Shown here one piece after another: positions 22,733 to 34,910 of a stretch of DNA of 64,000 bases. How positions within the stretch are numbered: the first letter of the stretch is position 1; each line of letters opens with the position of its first letter. A program made the position numbers and the translations under genes. The DNA is from Adenanthera pavonina (Eukaryota; Streptophyta; Magnoliopsida; Fabales; Fabaceae), in contig JAIVEN010000011.1 of NCBI GenBank assembly GCA_026686845.1, positions 24,042,501 through 24,106,500 of the forward strand. Reading direction: 5' to 3'. The notes beneath the pieces were generated by a model. That model did no database searches, was not told the DNA's origin, and was given only the letters and a program-made list of their open reading frames with translations.

Positions 22733-25700
22733 ACTTTGTTTTGCAGGTCTGTCTCAAAGCTAAGAAGAGCAACAAATGGTATATAGACAGTGCCTACTCA
22801 AGTCACATGACTGGTAATAAGGAGAAGTTCATCACCCTTAGAGACAAGAAAGGAGGAAAGGTGACCTTTGGAGGTGATCAATATGGCAAAGTTGTTGGTA
22901 TTGGCATTGTGGACAAAAATTCGAAAACATCCATTAAAGAGGCGCTGTTTGTGATTGGCCTCAACCACAATCTGCTGAGTGTTAGCCAAACATGTGACAA
23001 AGGAAACTGGGTACTGTTTGACTCAAAATTCTGCCTAGTCATCAGAAAAAGTGATCATAAAGTAATCCTCAAAGCTCAAAGGGATGGTAACTGCTATACT
23101 ATTGATCTTGATGAACTTCCTCCCTTGGATTCTGTTTGCTTGATTAGCCAGGATAATGATAGTTAGCTATGGCATAGAAGATTAGCTCATGTTAACATGA
23201 ATCAGCTTTCAAAACTGGTTAAAAATGAGTTAGTCACTGGCCTGCCAAAAATTGCTTTTGAAAAAGACAAAGAATGTGATGCATGCCTAAGAGGAAAACA
23301 AATTAAATCTTCTTTTAAACCCAAAAACGTAGTCACCACAACTAGACCACTAGAACTACTGCATATGGATTTAATTGGTCCATCTAGGATAAAAAGCATT
23401 GGTGGAAATCTGTATGTGCTTGTAATTGTGGATGATTACTCTAGATTTACATGGACATTGTTTCTTTCCTTTAAAAGTGATACCTTTGATGCATTTGTAA
23501 TCTTAGCCAAGAAAGTGCAAAATGAGAAAGGAATTTCGATTGTGTCTATCAGGTCAGATCATGGAGGAGAATTTGGGAACTCATGCTTTATGGAGTATTG
23601 CAATGAGCATGGAATTGACCACAACTTCTCAGCACCAAGAAGTCCACAACAGAATGGAGTAGTAGAAAGGAAGAACAGGACAATTGGAGAGATGGCTAGA
23701 GCTATGCTGAATGAAAAGGAACTCTCTCAAGTATTCTGGGCTGATGCAGTAAACACAGCAAGCTATATCATAAACAGAGCCTACATCAGACCAATCATTG
23801 GGAAGACTCCTTATGAGCTATACAAAGGAAGAAAGCCAAATCTCTCACATCTCCATGTGTTTGGCTGCAAGTGCTTCATCCACAACAATGGAAAGGAAAA
23901 TCTAGGTAAGTTTAATGCCAAATCTGATAAAGGTATATTTTTGGGCTATTCTAGTAGAAGTAAGGCATATAGAGTTTTTAATAAAAAGTCTAATTTGGTA
24001 GAAGAATCTGTGCATGTAGTTTTCATTGAAAATGAAACTGTTTCTAAACATGTCACTGGTAAGGATGATCTTATTCCAAACTTTAAGGATTTATATCTTT
24101 CTGATAGAAGTAAAATTGAACCTCCAAAGATATCTGAATCTATTAACATAGAGGAGGATATTCAGGAGAAAGATTTTGAAGAAGAAAATAATGAAGAAAT
24201 GTCTCAAGAACTCCCTAGAGCTTGGAGATATCAAAGGAATCATATTGTTGATCAAGTGATAGGGAATGTTCAAGAGAAAGTTAAAACCAGAAAACAATTG
24301 AGGGATCAAATGATTAACTGTGCTTTTATTTCTCAAATTGCTTCTTATCAGATGAATACTGGATTTTAGCTATGCAAGATGAATTGAATCAATTTGAAAG
24401 AAATCAACTTTGAGATTTAGTGCCTAGACCCAAAAATCATCCTGTCATTGGCAACAAATGGGTTTTCAGAAATAAACTTGATGAGTTAGGATCAATGCTA
24501 AAGGATATAATCAAGAAGAAGATATTGATTTTGAGGAAACCTTTGCTCCAGTAGCTAGATTAGAAGCAATTAGAATTCTGTTAGCATATGCATGCATGAA
24601 AAATATTTTGTTATATCAAATGGATGTGAAGAGTGCTTTTCTAAATGGATATATCATGGAAGCGATTTATGTAGACCAACCTCTAGGTTTTGAGGACTCT
24701 ACAAAACCAAATCATGTTTATAAACTGAAGAAAGCTCTTTACGGTTTAAAGTAAGCCCCTAGAGCATGGTATGAAAGATTGAGTAATTTTCTAACTGAAA
24801 AGGGGTTCAATAGAGGAAAAGTAGATACAACTTTATTCACTAAGAAAGAGAATAAAGATTTACTTATTGTTCAAATCTATGTTGATAATATTATATTTGG
24901 TGCTACTAATGAATCTCTTTGCAAGAATTTTTCTAAGTTAATGCAGGGGGAATTCGAAATGTCCATGATGGGTGAACTCAACTTCTTCCTTGGATTGCAA
25001 ATCAGGAAGTGTGATGATGGTATCTTCCTCAACCAATCCAAGTATCTGAAAGAACTGTTAAAGAAGTTTGGAATGGAGAATGCCAAGCCAATAGGAACAC
25101 CTATGGTTACTACAACCAAGCTGGATATGGATGAAGAAGGGAAATTATTTGACATAACCCAGTACATAAGAATGATTGGATCCCTACTGTACCTAACTGC
25201 CAGCAGACCTGACATCATGTTTAGTGTCTGTATGTGTGCAAGATTCCAGTCATGTCCCAAGGAAATCCATGCAACTGCTGTGAAGCGTATCTTCAGATAT
25301 CTTATTAGAACTTCACAGATGGGTCTTTGGTATCCAAAGGGCAATGGAGAAGATCTCAAAGGATACACTGATGCTGACTTTGCAGGATCCAAAACTGACA
25401 GAAAAAGTACAAGTGGAACATGTCAGTTTCTTGGAGGATCCTTGGTTTTATGGTTTAGCAAGAAGCAAAACAGTGTGGCCTTGTCCACAGCAGAGGCTGA
25501 ATATGTTGCAGTTGGAAGCTGTTGTGCCCAAATCATCTGGATGAAACAGCAGCTTGAAGATCTTGAGGTTAAGATGAAGGAAACACCAATCATGTGTGGC
25601 AACAAAAGTGCCATTAATATCACAAAGAATCCTGTCATGCATTCAAGGACAAAACATATTGAAGTTAGGCACCACTTCATAAGGGATCATGTTTTGAAAG

Positions 25701-25826
25701 GAGAGATCAGACTAGAATACATCCCAACTGAGGATCAAGTTGCAGATATCTTGACAAAGCCTCTATCAGAAGATAGACATTGTAAAATCAGAAGAGAATT
25801 AGTATGGTAAATCCCAATGAACTGTA
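22729..25826 (+). pseudogene. pol: pol of element 1 (protease, integrase, RT, RNase H), broken
   Basis: Ty1/copia order. Protease: WYIDSAYSSHMTG at about 22777 (catalytic Asp kept, usual Cys changed to Tyr). Integrase HHCC: LWHRRLAHVN...CDACLRGKQ from 23168, just after an in-frame TAG. Integrase core: MDLIG, SIRSDHGGEF and NGVVERKNRT supply D-D-E. RT: WVFRNKLDE, YQMDVKSAFLNG and the catalytic box IQIYVDNIIFGA, where the second Asp of YVDD is now Asn. RNase H: GYTDADFAGSKTDRKS and STAEAEY. Frames change between 24340 and 24540 through small deletions, and TAA/TAG codons interrupt the RT (for example in YGLK*APRAW near 24750). A 1-base deletion near 25801 ends the frame early at 25808; the usual stop position is 25824-25826. 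Not functional. Confidence 0.9.
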
Positions 25827-26826
25827 AGTAAATCCGTGTGCAATTCTGTTTTTAGATTTTCCAACATTAAATTAATTCTAACTTTAGCATTGGAGTGTAT
25901 TTAATTTAAGTTGCAGGAGCTTCTCATGAGATTCAATGGAAATAAATCTGAAAAATAGAGCACATGAGAATAGAACAATCAAAAAGGGAAGAAAATGGCA
26001 GAAATTCTGAGTTTCTGGATCCATTCTGTAAGTTTTTAAAGTTGAAATTCGTATATTAATTGTGTGTTAGATGAATTTCCATGAAAAACTAAGTTTCTGA
26101 GGAAGTCAGCATGGTCAGCATTCGAATTTGGGTGCCGAACAGACGAACTTCAGCCTGTTATAAGTTGGAACAGTTCTCGGTGATGCCTCAAAATTCGTCT
26201 GTTGGACCTTGAAAGTTCAAATTTTCAAGAACAAAAATTTCAAAGTTATGTTTGTCCAACATGATGATTATACAAATGATTATTTCTTAACATACGAATG
26301 TTGGAAAACCTTTTCAAAGTAAAGAAATTCAAATTTTTGACTTAAAATTCGTCTGTTGAAACATGCTCCTCAATGTTGAATCTGTGAAAGATGAAGTTTT
26401 ATATGCATAATTCGTTTGTTGTTTGGTGATTTGATTGCTGTTTGATGTTTACACTTCAAAATTTGAACTTTGTTGGAACAAAGTTCATCTGTTCATCTTG
26501 TGTTGCTTGAACCAAGCCTCTGTCAGACAAACTTTCAGAAGAAAATTTGTCTGTCAGTAAGCTTTGTTGAACAGTTTAACTTGTAACTACCCAAAGTTCA
26601 AATTTTGACCCCTCAAAATTTGTCTATCAGGCGGTTACTCACGTTAAAATCGACGATTTTCAACTAAACAGACGCAACCCTATTCTCTTCCTCTCTGGGT
26701 CTGTTCAAATCCTCTCATCAATGCTCTTAAATTCTGACCAAAAATCTTCATTTCCCACCATTTAAGCTAATTTTTGCACCCTATAAACCCAATCTCAGCT
26801 TCATTCAAAATCATTCATCCACAAAA
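25827..26826 (+). other. spacer between pol and third ORF, element 1
   Basis: About 1 kb without a coding frame. It repeats the LTR vocabulary (ACAGACGAA, AAATTTGAAC, AAATTCG) over 26040-26640. A GTAAGT directly at the pol stop (25823-25828) and TTGCAG near 25911-25916 look like splice-site sequences. The same layout occurs in element B. Confidence 0.5.
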
Positions 26827-28976
26827 ATGGCAAGAGTAAAGAATCCTGAAGCTGGAAAAGGAGAGGCTCGTCCAAAGAGATCGGTCAAGTCCCAATATGC
26901 AACTGAAAAGAAAGGCCGAATCAAGCAAGAGAACTCCTTCCAAACGTCAAAAAACTACACCAAAGGGTGAATCAAAGAAAGCTGGACCCTCTTCCTCGAA
27001 GAAAGCAGAGCCTTCGGTCCCTGTTCCTGCTGCTGCTGAGAATGTTGCTTCCACTTCCTCCTCAAGTATTGAATTTGGAGAATATCAACTCACCACTCTA
27101 CCATTATGGAGCACTCCACAGATTCAAGAGGAATTCTCTACCAAGTTTTCCAATAAAAAGGTAATCAAGCCTCATTATGTGAACTTGGAAGATTTCTTGG
27201 CCTCTAACAGTTTTGATGCTGGAATATAAATGCTAAGATATAAGAATCTGTTAGAGATATTGGAGAGATATGATGATGAAGTAGTAAAGTCATGGTATGC
27301 CTCCTTGAAGTATAACAGCAAGAAGAAGAAATGGGAGGTCAATTTGAGATCAAGGACCATCTGGCTCACAGATGAGACCTTCAATGAAGTGCTGGAAATC
27401 CCAGGGCAAGATGGCCTCAAGATTGACATCACTGCCTCTGGTTATATGGATGAAGCAGATTCTGCTAATGAAGAAGGTTGACCCTTTCTGAATACAAAGA
27501 GAGCACAATTCTGAGCACATTGTTTAGAAGAAAGGAAAACTGGCCAACCATAAACCTGCTTAAGCCCACAGACCTCAGTGCTCAAGTGAGGATCCTACAC
27601 TACATAGTGTCTAGGATCATATTCAACAAAGGAGGCAGCTTCAATCCGATGACAAGGGCAGAGGTACATGTCATGGCAGCAGTCATGTGTGGAAAGCTAA
27701 TCAACATAGGACATATTATACTCCAATGCATGATCAAGGCAAGGGATCAAAGGAAAGACTCCACACTCCCCTATGCTGCAATCATTTCCAGAATTCTGCA
27801 ATATGCTAGAATTCAGCATCTTGAGAAGGGGAAAGGGAAGCCCACTGAGATCTTCAAGGAGGAAGAACTTCAAAGAATGGGAATTGAAAGAAGTGAAGGA
27901 AGATGGATTGGGAAGGGAGCAGGAAAATATGAAGATCTTTTCTTCGTTGAAGGTGTCTCCCTACAGCAAGAAGGTACCTCAGAGGCTCCTGCCAGACCTA
28001 TACCACAGCCTTCTCTGCCTGTCCCATCTCCATCCAAGCCTACTCACATTCCATCTACTCCATCCTCTCGTGCCAAGCCAACCAAGATCACTGAGTTGTA
28101 TGACAGCCTGTCTATACTCATACTTAGCATCAGGGATGAGCAAAATGCCAAATTTGCTCATCTGCAAGATCAGATTCATCAGTTGGCAAAGAACATGAAA
28201 GTGGTTGCTGATGCCTATGAAGAAATTCGGAGTGCAATTCCTACCACATCAGCTCCACCTTAGCCAGGGTTCTCTGTGCCTGTGCAGTCTCCAACTCCTG
28301 AGCCTTTAAGCCCCTTCGAACTAGCCTCTTTTGAGCATGATGATGTAGATGGTGTTGAGCCTACTGGTATAATGAGGACACCAAGTCCTGGTCCACCCTT
28401 GGACTATAGTTTGGAAGAAGAAGATCCTCAGGAAACAGGCCCTCTTGAGCCTATACCAGAAGATGCTCAGGATTCAATTCTTTCCACCTAAGAATTTGAG
28501 CAAGTTGAAAGACTAGTAGCAGCCATTTCCACTTCATCAATGTTGGAGGTTGCCAGCAATGAAGAGAGAAACATTGTGCCTGTTGTTGATTTTGAAGCTA
28601 TTGCTCGCAATGCTCTCCTGCAAGCTCAGAGAAGAAGGCTTGAGGAAATGTTTCGTTCTGATGACCCTGCTCTTTCATCTCTCTCTGCATATGGTCTCTC
28701 AGAAGAACAGAGAGCTCAATTGGCTCTTTCCAGAAAGAGATGCAAGAGCTGCTTGAAGTCTCTGATGATGAGGATTCTGAGCTTTCTGAGCCTCTTCTGC
28801 CTTTTGATCCTGTGCCCCTCCAAGCTATTCCAGTTTCTCAGATCCCTCCTCTGACTGATTTTGTTCACCTTCCTGATGATGCCAAAAAGGGGGAGAAGAG
28901 TAAGCAAACTGGAAAATTTGCTGCTGAGCCATCTGGAAAGACTTACAGCAAGAAGACCAAGCCAAAGAAGAAGTGA
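26827..28976 (+). pseudogene. third ORF after pol ('env-like' position), element 1, broken
   Basis: Starts MARVKNPEAGKG at 26827 and ends KPKKK-stop at 28974-28976. It is spread over all three frames by indels near 26890, 27480 and 28730, and has TAA/TAG stops at 27227-27229, 28261-28263 and 28489-28491. The N-terminus is Lys-rich. A central globular part has WSTPQIQEEF, YDDEVVKSWYASLKY and VRILHYIVSRIIFNKGGSF. The downstream part is Pro/Ser-rich then acidic, with a Lys-rich tail. By position it equals the envelope-like ORF of Sireviruses such as SIRE1. The central part recalls the plant-transposon-associated domain found in such ORFs. I see no signal peptide or membrane segment, so an envelope role is not supported by what I can see. 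Confidence 0.7.
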
Positions 28977-29376
28977 TTAAAATTTAGGCTTGAGTTCTCT
29001 TGTTATGTCTAATCTACTACTGAGCCATTTGGAAAGACTTACAGCAAGAAGACCAAGCCAAAGAAGAAGTGATGAGAATTTAGGCTTGAGTTCTCTTCTT
29101 ATGTCTCAGATGTTTGTTTATTTGTGTTTTGTATTTGATTTGTGTATTTAAAAGAACTTTGCTTAAATTGATCTTTGTAAAGCAACTTTTGATTAAATGA
29201 AAGAATTCCTTGGTTGCAATGATCTGTTCTTATTATTCTTTAAATTCCTTCACATGATCTACTATATATGATATCTTTTGAAATATAATGCATATGTTAA
29301 GGGGGAGCTTGTTAAAGCAAACCCAAGTACTAATCCAGTTTGTAAGTTATTTTGTCATCATCAAAAAGAGGGAGAA

Positions 29377-31040
29377 TGTTGAATCAAGAAGTTTTGATGA
29401 TTCCAAATCAACCTTCAAGAGATTGGAATAAAGATATCAAAGGTGCTCAAATGAATTCAAGTGAAGAAATTCTGGACAAATCTGTGCAAGAATAGATGTA
29501 GGATGTTTAGTTATATTTTAATTTGAGTAAAAGACTTTGATTTGGTGAAAAGATGTTTTAAAACCTTGATTCTATGTTAAATCATAGAATATTTTAAAAA
29601 TACCCACCAACAGATGAAGTTTGAAAGGTTAATACTAATCTGTCCTAGTGAAAGTTCAAACTTTGGCTTTGGAAATTCGAATTTTGTACTGAAACTGAAC
29701 AAGTCTGAAGAGATGCCTCTCTGACAAACGAATTTGGACTTGATGAAATTCAAATTTTGACAAGTATCTGAAAGGAGCTTTAAGAAACAGACGAACTTTG
29801 GGTTTTGAAAATTCAAAATTCAGACAAAACAACACTTATGAAAACTAAAGAAATTCGTCTGAAATTATGTCAAAGTTCATCTGAAACCAATTTTAGATTG
29901 AATTTCAAAATTGCTCACTGACAGATGAACTTTGAACATGAAAATTTGAATTTCAGAAACTGAGCTTGTGAGTCTGTTAAAGTGATATGTTGATATACGA
30001 ATGACAGTATTTATAAATTCGAATTTTGAAGTTAGTCTGAAAAGAGGTCTCTTTGACAGACAAACTTTGACAATTTGAAAATTCAAATTTTGAACTATAT
30101 GAACTACTGAGCCTTGTAAACCAGCTATGGATAGACGAATTTTGGAGTTCCAAAATTTGAATTTCGAAGGCATTGTAGCAAATTGAAAATACTGTTCACA
30201 CTTAACAGAAAAACTTCCCACTTAAAAATTCGTATGTCACAACATAGAAACATTTTCAAAATATCAGAATTCGAATTTCACTTCATGACAGATGAATTTC
30301 GGGCTTTCAATGTTGAAGCCGTTAACCTTCAGTTTCTGCGAAATTCATCTGTTGACCAACCAAAATTCGAATTTCAGTATGTCAGAAGCATTAAATGCGG
30401 TCGGTTAACTGATAGTTTCTCAGAGTAATCGTTGGATAACTTCTCCAACGGATAGATTTTGTCTCTAACGGATATTTGAGACCTAAATCTATAAATATAA
30501 CATCATTTGAAGTTATGGGTAACAAATTTTACATTGTATATACTGAAACTCTGCCAAATCAATTACTCAAAGTCTGTTACTCTTTCACTTCAATATTTTG
30601 TACTCCAACTTTCATATTTACTCTATTTAAGAGAGTTTAATCTTTGTAAACAATTTTTTCTTCATCTGGAAGATAGATTTTGTTGTGAGGGGATATCACA
30701 AGGGATTCGGGAGCACTTTGTAAGAGTGCACAGAGAGATAGAGTGAGCTCTAGAAACAGAGCAATATCTTTATACTGAGACATTTGTAAAAAGCCCACGG
30801 AATTCTTGCAGTATAGTGAAAAATCTCAAGTGGTGACTTGGGAACTGGACGTATGTCAAGTGGAGAGACCGAACCAGGATAAATTTCTGAGTCTTCTTCT
30901 CTTTATTGTCATCTTTACAGTTATTTGGTTATCCTCTATTTTACCATCATATATTGCTTTCTTTACCTTCTTGATATTTTGCAGAAAATTTTTAATATTC
31001 CCAATTCACCCCCCCTCTTGGGAAGCCAACTAATCTAACA
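29377..31040 (+). repeat. 3' LTR of element 1
   Basis: 1664 bp, begins TGTTGAATCAAG just after the polypurine tract and ends AATCTAACA before the target copy GGTTC. TATAAATA lies at 30490-30497. The perfect MSA box of the 5' LTR is altered here (TAATCGTTGGA, one C to T), while CCAACGGATA and CTAACGGATA remain. Confidence 0.93.
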
Positions 31041-31045
31041 GGTTC

Positions 31046-31950
31046 CACGACCATAAAACATAGACAATAAGATCTAGACACCCATAGGCATAGGTGAGAT
31101 ATATTTACTACACATCAAGCCACAAACACTATCATAAGCCTAAATACGGAATAACCATCAATCCATAAAGTATAAGGAAGTCTAAACATGATATACATCA
31201 TGTTACACATAGTTACTACAGTTGGCACTTTACTAAAGAAAGCACTAAAAGACAAGAAGAGAGAGGTCATAGCCCCAAAACCCATTGGTATACTTTCAAT
31301 CCTCCGAAAAGCTAAGTCTTCTTGGCCTTTTTCTTGCTAATACTGGATCCTTCACTTGAAATTATTAATCATAGGGTGAGACATGCATCTTAGTAACCAA
31401 GTATATAATAACATATACAAAACATGGTTCCAAAACAATATCTAAATGTAAATGCTTATGATGAATGCAATATACATGATATGCAGACACAATTCTCCTC
31501 AATACATGACTAGAACCATGAGCTAGTTACCATAACAAGGTAATCTCAACTAGTGGCCCCTTTCCAATGACTTGTAACAGCTGACTCTGAAGTCACCACC
31601 AAATTCTCCTCCTAATAGTCATGACCTGGCTAAAAGCCACTACACTAAATGTTAGGTCATGGCTCTGCTTCCCCTGAACTACTCAAATTTGTAGCTATTT
31701 AGAGAAGGTACACCCCAGTCCATAGCCACCAGAGTCTTTCAACCAAAGGACTACTATTTAGTGACTGAGATAACACTATCGCATCACTTGAACACAATGC
31801 CTCGTGTTGGATTAGCATACCACGTGATATTTAGAGCATTATCACCTAATAGCATCATGTCTCAATAGTGTACAACTAGTGACAATGCCCAATGCATGCT
31901 AACATGCCAACACCTGTCATCCTTCACCATGCCATCATACTATATGTTCA
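31046..31950. repeat. gypsy-type LTR, right part (continuation of 19072-19207)
   Basis: Non-coding sequence resuming directly after the target duplication of element 1. Phrases such as CAATCCTCCGAAAAGCTAAG and GTGAGACATGCATCTTAG resemble long plant chromovirus-type LTRs. The assignment is from general familiarity, and the exact right end is not determined. Confidence 0.4.
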
Positions 31951-32220
31951 TATTAGTTGACCTAGAATGTCCAAGAGGGGGTGAATTGGGCTATGAAAAT
32001 TTCTTTAACACAAAAGCAATATAACAATACCAAAAACTTGATCGAAAAATAGAGCAAGATGTTGAATGTAAAAAGGAAGGGTTAGAGGGAATCAAATGAA
32101 GAAATTTATCTTGGTTTAGCCCTTCCACTTAGCCTACGTCTAGTTCTCAAACTATTACTTGAGATTTGTCTACTATGTTTGCAAGATTCAAGTGGGTTCC
32201 TGCAGAAACCGTAGTACAAA
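31951..32220 (-). repeat. Sirevirus-type LTR family C, left piece
   Basis: Starts TATTAGTTGACC (TG to TA at the end is likely decay) and carries CAAGAGGGGGTGAATTGGGC, the conserved LTR end. Sequence collinear with the U5 of elements 1 and B follows (CCACTTAGCCTACGTCTAG, then a CAGAAACCGTAGTACAA block). It breaks off at 32220 where a gypsy LTR starts. It is probably continued at 42219-43531. Confidence 0.5.
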
Positions 32221-33427
32221 TGATAGAGGACACCTTAGGCATGGTTCAATAGGAAAGCTTAGATAAATTCAAGAGTATGACAAGGAAGCCTTGTCACTTG
32301 GAAAGATTGTTACACATATTTAAGCAAGTTTGTAGCCCAATTAAAGCTAGAGAGCATGAAGAGTACCTCAATTTTACAAGTTTCAGATCCAAGTCCAAGA
32401 AGAGCCCATTGGAGGAGAATATTAAAAGATCATAAGCTTTACTAAAAGGGCATGTAACTTGTAATTAATGGGCTTAATTATTGTTAATTTCATTTTTATT
32501 AATTATGGGCTGAAACTTTGTTGATTAATAAAAGCCTAATTAGTTAGTTAGTATGGGCTGAACTTTGCATAAGGTTTTTGATCCAAGAGATTGGTTGTAA
32601 AAGCTCAAAGTATGACTTAATGTGACATCGAAATTGTAGCCAAGGAAGAATGTTATTCTTCATATTGATGTAAGGAATAAAGTGAAGATGCATCAATCAA
32701 GCTTGAAAGGTAAGTATACTCCTTATGATATATTTGATGTCTATAATTGTTCCCTTTCTTTTCATGTAGGTTATGGAGATTTGAAGACGAATTCTTTCAA
32801 GGAGGGAGGGAATGATAGAGGATTCCTTAGGCATAGTTCAAAAGAAGAGCTTGGACAAATTCAAGAGTATGACAAGAAAGCTTTGTCACTTGGAAAGTTT
32901 CTTACACATGTTGGACCCAATTATTTGAGTAAGTTTGTAGCCCAATTAAAGCTAGAGAGCATGAAGAGGACCTCAATTTTACAAATTTCAGATCCAAGCC
33001 TAAGAGGGGCCCATTGGGGAAGATTATTAAAAGATCATGTCCATCACTAAAAAAGCTTGTGACTTAGGATTAATGAGCTTAATTATTGTTAATTTCATTT
33101 ATATTAATTATCGGATGAACTTCATTAATTAATTAAGTCCAATTAGTTAGTGGTTTTTTTAACAGCCTATTTGGTGAAAAAAACATGTCATGTGCTAAAT
33201 ATGTGATTTCATTAATGTGGTGGCATATTTATAAGGGCTTAGGTATTATTTTTATTTTCTTCTAAATTTTTGTTATTTATTTTTGGGGCTTTATTTTACA
33301 AGTGTCTTAGGTCCAATAAGAGTGTTATTTGAGCCCAAAACCTTCTAATCTCATTAGGATTACTTGAGCCCAAATTAGTTAGATTTCCTAGACTCATTAG
33401 GTTAGATTTTACCTTCCCTATTTAAGA
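32221..33427 (+). mobile_element. internally deleted Ty3/gypsy remnant (element E)
   Basis: Two direct repeats start TGATAGAGGA, at 32221 and 32813, and share about 340 bp (for example AGAGTATGACAAG and GCTAGAGAGCATGAAGAG). The second is directly preceded by a polypurine run GGAGGGAGGGAA. Upstream of it the frame reads YGDLKTNSFKEGGND, the conserved C-terminal tail of plant gypsy polyproteins. So it is LTR - tiny pol remnant - PPT - LTR, with nearly all the interior deleted. The 3' LTR is cut at about 33427 by a Sirevirus LTR fragment. Confidence 0.6.
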
Positions 33428-34592
33428 CTCAAAGTTTATCTAAAACCAAGTTTAGATTGGATTTCAAAATTGGTTACTAACAGACGAACTTTGAACATGA
33501 AAATTTGAATTTCAGAAACTAAGCTTGTGAGTCTGTTACAATGATATGGTGACATACGAATGACAGTATTTGTAAATTCAAATTTTGAAGTAAGTCTGAA
33601 AAGAGGTCTCTCTGACAAATGAACTTTTCCTTTTGAAAATTTGAATTTTGAATTAAATAAACTACTGTGCCCTATAAACCAACTACGGACAGACGAATTT
33701 TGGGGTTCCAAAATTTGAATTTCGAAGGCACTGTAGCAAATTGAAAATACTGTTCACACTTAATAGAACGTCTTCAAGCATGAAAATTCGTATGTCACAA
33801 CATAGAAACTTTTTCCAAAGATCAAAATTTGAACTTTACTTCATGACAGATGAACTTTGGATATTCAACGTTGAAGTCTTTAGCCTTCGGTTTCTATGAA
33901 ATTCGTCTGTTGACCAACTAAAATTCGAATTTCAGAGTGTCAGAAGCATTAAATGTGGTTGGTTAATGGATAGTTTTTCAGAGTAACCGTTGGATAACTT
34001 CTCCAATAGATAGATTTTGTCTCTAACGTATAGTTGAGACCTAAATCTATAAATATAACATCATTTGAAGTTGTGGGTAACGATTTTAACTTTGTAAATA
34101 CTAAAACTCTGCCAAATCATCTACTTAAAGTCTCTTACTCTCTTCAATATTTCTACTCCAACTTTCATATTCATTCTATCTAAAAGAGTTTAACTTTGTA
34201 AATAATTTTATCTTCATTCAGAAGAAAGATTTTCTTGTGAGGGGATATCACAAGGGATTGGGGAAGCACTTAGTAAGAGTGCATAGAGTGAAAGAGTGAG
34301 TTCTAGAAATAGAGCATCATTGTTATATTGAAGCATTTGCAAGAAGCTAATTGAATTCTTGCAGAATAGTGGAAAATCTCAAGTGGTGACTTGGGGATTG
34401 GACGTAGGTCAAGTGGAGAGACCTAATCAGGATTAATATCTGAGTTTTCTTCTCTTTATTGCTACTTTTACAGTTTATTCATTTATACTCTATTTTACCA
34501 TCATACTTTGCTTCTTCACTTTCTTGACATTTTGCAGAAAATTTTTAATCTTCCCAATTCACCCCCCTCTTGGGAAGCTAGCTTATCTAACA
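33428..34592 (+). repeat. truncated Sirevirus LTR (family 1)
   Basis: Matches the element 1 LTR from its middle (AACCAAGTTTAGATTG) to its end (CTTATCTAACA). It keeps the motif array, the perfect MSA complement TAACCGTTGGA at 33984-33994 and a TATAAATATA box near 34050. The 5' third is missing. No internal region follows: the next base is within the LTR of element D. Confidence 0.75.
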
Positions 34593-34897
34593 CTTATGAC
34601 TTGATTCATGCAGCTATCTCATGACGGGTCAATCCAGCACCTATTCTCTAACAGGAGCTTGTGATTTTGATTTGTATCTTCATACATAATTATCAATCAA
34701 AATCATACTAGCCTTAGTTCATCATTGTTCCCACAAAGATGATTGACTAAGGACATTTAGGATAAAATAATTTATCCAAGGATATTATTATAAAGAAATC
34801 ATGAAAACAATATAATAATGTAAGAAAAAATCTTCCTTTTCATAATGAAGAATAATGTTCATAATACAATGATTGGCCTAGGGCATAATTTCCAACA
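34593..34897 (-). repeat. 3' LTR remnant of element D
   Basis: Minus-strand start TGTTGGAAATTATGCCC directly downstream of the pol stop and a purine-rich stretch. It continues for 305 bases that match the proximal part of the 5' LTR, then is cut. Confidence 0.75.
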
Positions 34898-34910
34898 ACT
34901 CCTACTTGCA

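Larger units (their letters stand above)
19208..31040 (+). mobile_element. Sirevirus-like Ty1/copia retrotransposon, element 1
   Basis: Complete structure: 5' LTR 19208-20886, initiator-tRNA-Met type primer-binding site 20889-20900 (TGGTTTCAGAGC, one change from TGGTATCAGAGC), gag, pol, a third ORF, polypurine tract about 29363-29376 (AAAAAGAGGGAGAA) and 3' LTR 29377-31040. A perfect 5-bp target duplication GGTTC lies at 19203-19207 and 31041-31045. Domain order protease-integrase-RT-RNase H is that of Ty1/copia. The long internal region with an extra ORF after pol, two gag zinc knuckles and the LTR style fit the Sirevirus (SIRE1/Maximus) lineage. All coding parts have stops or frameshifts. 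It inserted into an older gypsy-type LTR. Confidence 0.92.

Noticed and set aside
27773..28198. Second protein in an alternative frame of the third ORF
   Set aside because: Its counterpart in element B (48533-48952) is also open, but both are shadows of the main frame in a Pro/Ser-rich region. There is no independent start or domain.
32682..33050. 122-codon frame as a complete gene
   Set aside because: It starts in the pol remnant of a gypsy element and reads on into its LTR. It is part of element E, not a gene.
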